Under the pieces are notes generated by a model. It made no database searches, was not told the origin of the DNA, and worked only from the letters and a program-made list of their open reading frames with translations. A DNA stretch of 64,000 nt from Beijerinckiaceae bacterium. Lineage in GTDB: Bacteria > Pseudomonadota > Alphaproteobacteria > Rhizobiales > Beijerinckiaceae. Numbering within the stretch: position 1 is the stretch's first letter; each line of letters begins with the position of its first letter. Positions 61,075 through 64,000 of this stretch are shown here, in pieces. The translations under genes and the position numbers were made by a program. The stretch covers positions 86,142 through 150,141 of the forward strand of contig CANGBC010000005.1 in the NCBI GenBank assembly GCA_947452005.1, in the 5' to 3' direction.

Positions 61075-62721
61075 ATGTCTTCAAGTGCCACGAAACTGGG
61101 CGAGCGCCTGGACTTTATTCATTTCGATACCCGCGCCCGCACCGTCTTGCGAGAGCTCCAGCCGCTGATCAGCACGCATATGGGTGATGCGCTCAATGCT
61201 TTTTACGGACGCATTCAGGCAACGCCTGAGGTTCATGGATTCTTCAAAAGCGAAGACATGATCAATGGTGCCAAGCGCCGTCAGCTCACGCATTGGGACA
61301 CGCTGGCCGAGGCCACATTTGATGAGGCTTATGAAGCCAAGGTTCTGGCGGTCGGGCGCACGCACGCACGCATTGGCCTTGAGCCGCGCTGGTATATTGG
61401 TGGCTATGCCATTGTGGCCGAACGTCTCGTCAACGCGATCATCGAGGCCAATGAATCAAGCCTCCTGAAGCGGATGAGAAGCAACCCCAAAGCCATGGCC
61501 GAGATGATCAACACTTTGGTCAAGGCGATGTTTCTCGACATGGATCTCGCCATTTCCGCCTATCTCGACACAATCGAGGAGCAGCGCAAAAAATCTGAAG
61601 CGGCACGCGCGGAAAATGTCGAGCGCCAGACCCATGCGCTGGATGCTTTGAGCCAGGCTCTCTCCGATTTGGCGCGGGGCAATCTGGTTGCCCGCATCGA
61701 CAAGGAATTGTCGCCGGAATTCAAGCAATTGCGTCAGGACTTCAACGACACGCTAACCAAACTGCAAGAAGTGATCGGCTCGGCCGCCAATTCCATGCGC
61801 TCGATTGAGAGCGGCAATCGCGAATTGGCGCAGGCCTCTGACGATCTCGCGCGCCGCACTGAACAACAAGCTGCCTCTCTAGAGGAAACAACCGCAGCGC
61901 TCGCACAAATCACGCAAGGTGTGCGCACCACGACAACCGGCGTCGAACATGCCCGCACCGTGGCGGCCACAGCAACCAAAGATGCCGCACACACGAGCGA
62001 AATTGTTGCACGTTCCAAATCGGCCATGAATGATATTCAAAAAGCCACAGGCCAAATTGGTCAAATCACTGATGTCATCGATGAGATCGCCTTCCAGACC
62101 AATCTGCTCGCGCTGAATGCCGGTGTTGAAGCGGCACGCGCTGGCGACAGCGGACGCGGCTTTGCGGTTGTGGCGACAGAAGTGCGTTCGCTGGCACAAC
62201 GTGCCTCGCAATCCGCCAAAGACATCAAGTCACTGATCGACAATGCGACCTCAACAGTCGCAGAGGGCGCCAATCTTGTCTCATCGACGGAAGAAGCGCT
62301 CAACCGATTTGTCGGCCAGGTACAAGAGATCAATCAGATCATCACATCGATTGCCGATACAGCTCAGGAACAGACAACGGGCCTGAACGAAGTCAATATT
62401 GCTGTTGGCGACCTAGATCGTGCAACGCAGCAAAATGCCGCCATGGTTGAACAATCAACGGCTGCAACCCAATCGCTTGCAGAAGAAGCCGTGCGCATGT
62501 CGAGCAAGCTGGCCTTCTTCCAGCTCGGCCAAATTTCTGAAACGCGCGCTGAAGCTCCACGCGCGGTGAATCGTGAACGCGCAGCGCCAATGCCGCGCGC
62601 AAACCCGACACCAGTGCCCGCTTTGCCGCCCATTCCGCAACGAGAGAAGCGCGTTGTGAATGCGCGCGTGCAACCCTCATCACTCGTTTCGTCGCAGGAT
62701 GATGGATGGACTGAATTTTAG
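61075..62721 (+). CDS. Globin-coupled methyl-accepting chemotaxis protein (HemAT-like)
   Basis: Soluble chemoreceptor, probably for oxygen. The 548-residue protein has no membrane segment. Residues 1-165 are a sensor globin: [39 protein letters not shown] and the proximal-His region [20 protein letters not shown] with His97. A HAMP-like part follows ([14 protein letters not shown]). The methyl-accepting domain has the hairpin region [20 protein letters not shown] and [17 protein letters not shown]. The C-terminus is GWTEF, an xWxxF tether for CheR/CheB. The start is ATG 61075; GTG 61066 is an alternative. Confidence 0.94.
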   Translation: MSSSATKLGERLDFIHFDTRARTVLRELQPLISTHMGDALNAFYGRIQATPEVHGFFKSEDMINGAKRRQLTHWDTLAEATFDEAYEAKVLAVGRTHARIGLEPRWYIGGYAIVAERLVNAIIEANESSLLKRMRSNPKAMAEMINTLVKAMFLDMDLAISAYLDTIEEQRKKSEAARAENVERQTHALDALSQALSDLARGNLVARIDKELSPEFKQLRQDFNDTLTKLQEVIGSAANSMRSIESGNRELAQASDDLARRTEQQAASLEETTAALAQITQGVRTTTTGVEHARTVAATATKDAAHTSEIVARSKSAMNDIQKATGQIGQITDVIDEIAFQTNLLALNAGVEAARAGDSGRGFAVVATEVRSLAQRASQSAKDIKSLIDNATSTVAEGANLVSSTEEALNRFVGQVQEINQIITSIADTAQEQTTGLNEVNIAVGDLDRATQQNAAMVEQSTAATQSLAEEAVRMSSKLAFFQLGQISETRAEAPRAVNRERAAPMPRANPTPVPALPPIPQREKRVVNARVQPSSLVSSQDDGWTEF

Positions 62722-63060
62722 CCCATGAATCATGCGCCTGCGTAGTCATTCTTTAACGCGGGCGTGAAATCATTCGAAGCAGTCGGGGTGGGATGCAACA
62801 GCGTTCCTGGCATGAGGCCACAACCCCAACGCCGGTTCCGATCCGGCATGTCCTTGCAGTTCATGTGCAGGATATTTCTGCTGTCATCCAAAGCGGTGGC
62901 GCAGCCTTTCTCACGCGTCTGCAAATATCCAGCGCTCTGCTTTTGGCAAGTCGCACGCAAGTGCCGTCTTGCAAACTGCAAAGCATGTGACTCGACATTC
63001 GGACCGGAGACGAGAGTGAGAGGATGAGCAAGCCCCCCACGAGGTGATCCAGTTGTTATG
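62722..63060. other. Intergenic region between chemoreceptor and IS3 element
   Basis: This 339-bp stretch has no gene I can support. Short open frames on both strands have no family resemblance and overlap each other. The right end probably contains the left boundary of the IS3 element; TGAGCAAGCCCCCCA at about 63023-63037 is a candidate terminal inverted repeat of the TGA...type. The other end of the element is beyond the window. Confidence 0.4.
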
Positions 63061-63927
63061 TTAGTTGACGATTTGGTTTGAAGCCAGCGCTGGCGTGGCC
63101 GGCGAAGCTGGTTGGGGTTGCGCAGCCGGCCACTGTAGGGCTTCTGGTGCAGGTGGTTGATATCTCAGGGATGAGTGCGGCCTAATCGTGTTGTAGTGCC
63201 TCCGCCAACTCTCAATGACGATCTTTGCTTCTTTCAGCGTGTAGAAGATCTCGCCATTCAGAAGCTCATCTCGCAGCTTCGAGTTGAAGCTCTCACAATA
63301 GCCATTCTCCCAGGGGCTGCCAGGCATGATGTAAGCGGTCTTGGCACCTAGTGTTGCGAGCCAGGTACGTAAGTTATGGGCGATAAACTCCGGGCCGTTA
63401 TCCGAGCGGATATGCGTTGGGATGCCCCTAAGTATGAAGAGATCCGACAATGCATCGATTACATCCGTTGCCTTAAGCTTTCGGTTGATCCTGATCGCAA
63501 GACATTCGCGTGAGAACTCATCAATGATGTTCAACATTCGATATTTTCTCCCGTCATGCGTTCGATCTTCGACAAAGTCGTAAGACCAGACGTGGTTGGG
63601 ATATTCGGGACGTAAGCGAACGCAGGATCCGTCGTTCAGCCAAAGACGTCCGCGTTTGGGTTGTTTGGAAGGTACTTTCAGCCCCTCACGTCGCCAGATC
63701 CGAGCGACCCGCTTAGCGTTAACCCTCCAACCCTTGCGCCAAAGCATCGCCGTGATTCTGCGATAGCCATAGCGACCGTACTGGATGGCTAGAGCCGTGA
63801 TATCAGTGGTCAGTGCCGCCTCATCATCAGGTCTGGTTGGCTTCTTGCGCTGTGTGGAGCGATGCTGGCCAAGAACTCGGCAAGCAAGCCGCTCAGAGAT
63901 GCCATGCTTGGCAACCACATGCTCCAC
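63061..63927 (-). CDS. IS3-family transposase OrfB (DDE)
   Basis: The 288-residue reading from GTG 63927 is the catalytic part of an IS3-type transposase. It has the HTH-like region GRYGYRRITAMLWRKGWRVN, WSYDFVEDRTHDGRKYRMLN (first Asp), THIRSDNGPEFIAHNLRTWL (second Asp) and GSPWENGYCESFNSKLRDEL (Glu), the DDE triad with IS3 spacing, ending in HYNTIRPHSSLRYQPPAP. The frame is open upstream to 63993, so OrfB is probably made as an OrfAB fusion by a -1 frameshift from orfA. Internal stops were not seen, so it may be active. Confidence 0.92.
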   Translation of the reverse strand: MEHVVAKHGISERLACRVLGQHRSTQRKKPTRPDDEAALTTDITALAIQYGRYGYRRITAMLWRKGWRVNAKRVARIWRREGLKVPSKQPKRGRLWLNDGSCVRLRPEYPNHVWSYDFVEDRTHDGRKYRMLNIIDEFSRECLAIRINRKLKATDVIDALSDLFILRGIPTHIRSDNGPEFIAHNLRTWLATLGAKTAYIMPGSPWENGYCESFNSKLRDELLNGEIFYTLKEAKIVIESWRRHYNTIRPHSSLRYQPPAPEALQWPAAQPQPASPATPALASNQIVN

Positions 63928-63950
63928 ACAGGCACGGCGACGTGCGGAGC

Positions 63951-64000
63951 TTAGAAGTTTCCCCCTGCGGCCTCTTTTAAAATCAACTTTTCAATCGTGA
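63951..64000 (-). CDS. IS3-family OrfA (C-terminal end only, 5' part outside window)
   Basis: Only 15 codons are visible before the window edge: TIEKLILKEAAGGNF then stop (63951-63953). This ending is typical of IS3-family OrfA helix-turn-helix proteins with a leucine zipper (LILKEAA-x-GNF). It overlaps the OrfB frame by the -1 register, with TTTTAAAAG near 63975-63983 as a possible slippery site. Shown because it confirms a two-frame transposase arrangement. Confidence 0.75.
   Translation of the reverse strand, partial: TIEKLILKEAAGGNF

Larger units (their letters stand above)
63023..64000 (-). mobile_element. IS3-family insertion sequence (partial, right end outside window)
   Basis: The element holds a DDE transposase orfB (63061-63927) and the end of orfA (63951 onward, cut by the window). 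Both read leftward. Candidate left terminus at about 63023; no matching right end is visible. Full IS3 elements are about 1.2-1.3 kb, so 200-300 bases should lie outside. The codon use and the sequence differ from the chromosome-like genes around it. Confidence 0.75.

Noticed and set aside
62730..63027. Short open frames on both strands before the IS3 element
   Set aside because: They overlap each other, have no similarity I can recognise and no ribosome binding site; treated as non-coding.
1..64000. CRISPR array, tRNA or rRNA genes, prophage
   Set aside because: No regularly spaced direct repeats of CRISPR size, no cloverleaf-like stretch with a TTCGA-type T-loop, and no phage structural gene was seen.

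Overview
The window looks like chromosomal DNA from an alphaproteobacterium, most likely of the order Hyphomicrobiales (Rhizobiales). The reasons are moderate-high GC, a GlnD/GshB/YraN/RsmI cluster typical of that group, a Urt urea transporter joined to a urease operon, several orphan tripartite-tricarboxylate binding proteins, an FeS-type bacterial photolyase of the Agrobacterium PhrB/Rhodobacter CryB kind, and a globin-coupled chemoreceptor with a C-terminal xWxxF tether. The genus cannot be fixed from this sequence alone. Gene density is high. No tRNA, rRNA, CRISPR array or prophage was seen. One IS3-type insertion sequence is cut by the right edge.

Layout. 0-7 kb (minus strand): rsmI, yraN, an unknown secreted protein, gshB, glnD and the start of grpE. 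7-12 kb: a lipoprotein of the PBP-activator/LpoA type, hemW, rdgB, KDPG aldolase and an orphan Bug-type binding protein. 12.3-23.2 kb: urtABCDE followed by ureD, a fused ureAB, ureC, ureE, ureF and ureG, behind a near-perfect sigma-54 promoter. 23.2-31.8 kb: transaldolase, a Kef-type antiporter, a second orphan binding protein, hrcA, a RelE/HigA-like toxin-antitoxin pair, lepA and a universal stress protein. 31.8-36 kb: a DHA2 efflux pump, then modABC behind a ModE-type palindrome, and a one-domain ModE-like regulator read towards them. 36-42.4 kb: acyl-CoA dehydrogenase, tandem RidA, a molybdenum hydroxylase large subunit without partner subunits, a PhaC-like hydrolase and a racemase-fold protein that lacks both usual cysteines. 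42.4-47.2 kb: the conserved spoVR-yeaH-prkA stress operon. 47.4-52.8 kb: a small secreted protein, ilvD, two transporters, slyX and type-1 isopentenyl diphosphate isomerase. 52.8-56.5 kb: a copper-type P-ATPase with YHS domains, a DUF305 protein, thiE and a tiny DUF2256 gene. 56.6-62.7 kb: FeS photolyase, a stand-alone adenylation-carrier-thioesterase protein with a cysteine in the thioesterase nucleophile motif, and the globin chemoreceptor. 63-64 kb: IS3 element.

How the parts work together. The nitrogen theme is strong: GlnD is the nitrogen sensor that modifies PII proteins, and the urea uptake/urease block carries a sigma-54 promoter, so urea use is probably switched on by nitrogen limitation through the GlnD-PII-Ntr cascade. 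A molybdenum theme follows: modABC, a ModE-like regulator and ModE box lie 2.4 kb from a gene for a molybdenum enzyme. A copper-defence operon has a promoter with the 19-bp spacer typical of MerR/CueR control. The most unusual single genes are the Cys-thioesterase NRPS-like protein, the partnerless molybdenum hydroxylase subunit, the cysteine-less racemase-fold protein, and the Mop/TOBE-less ModC and ModE pair.
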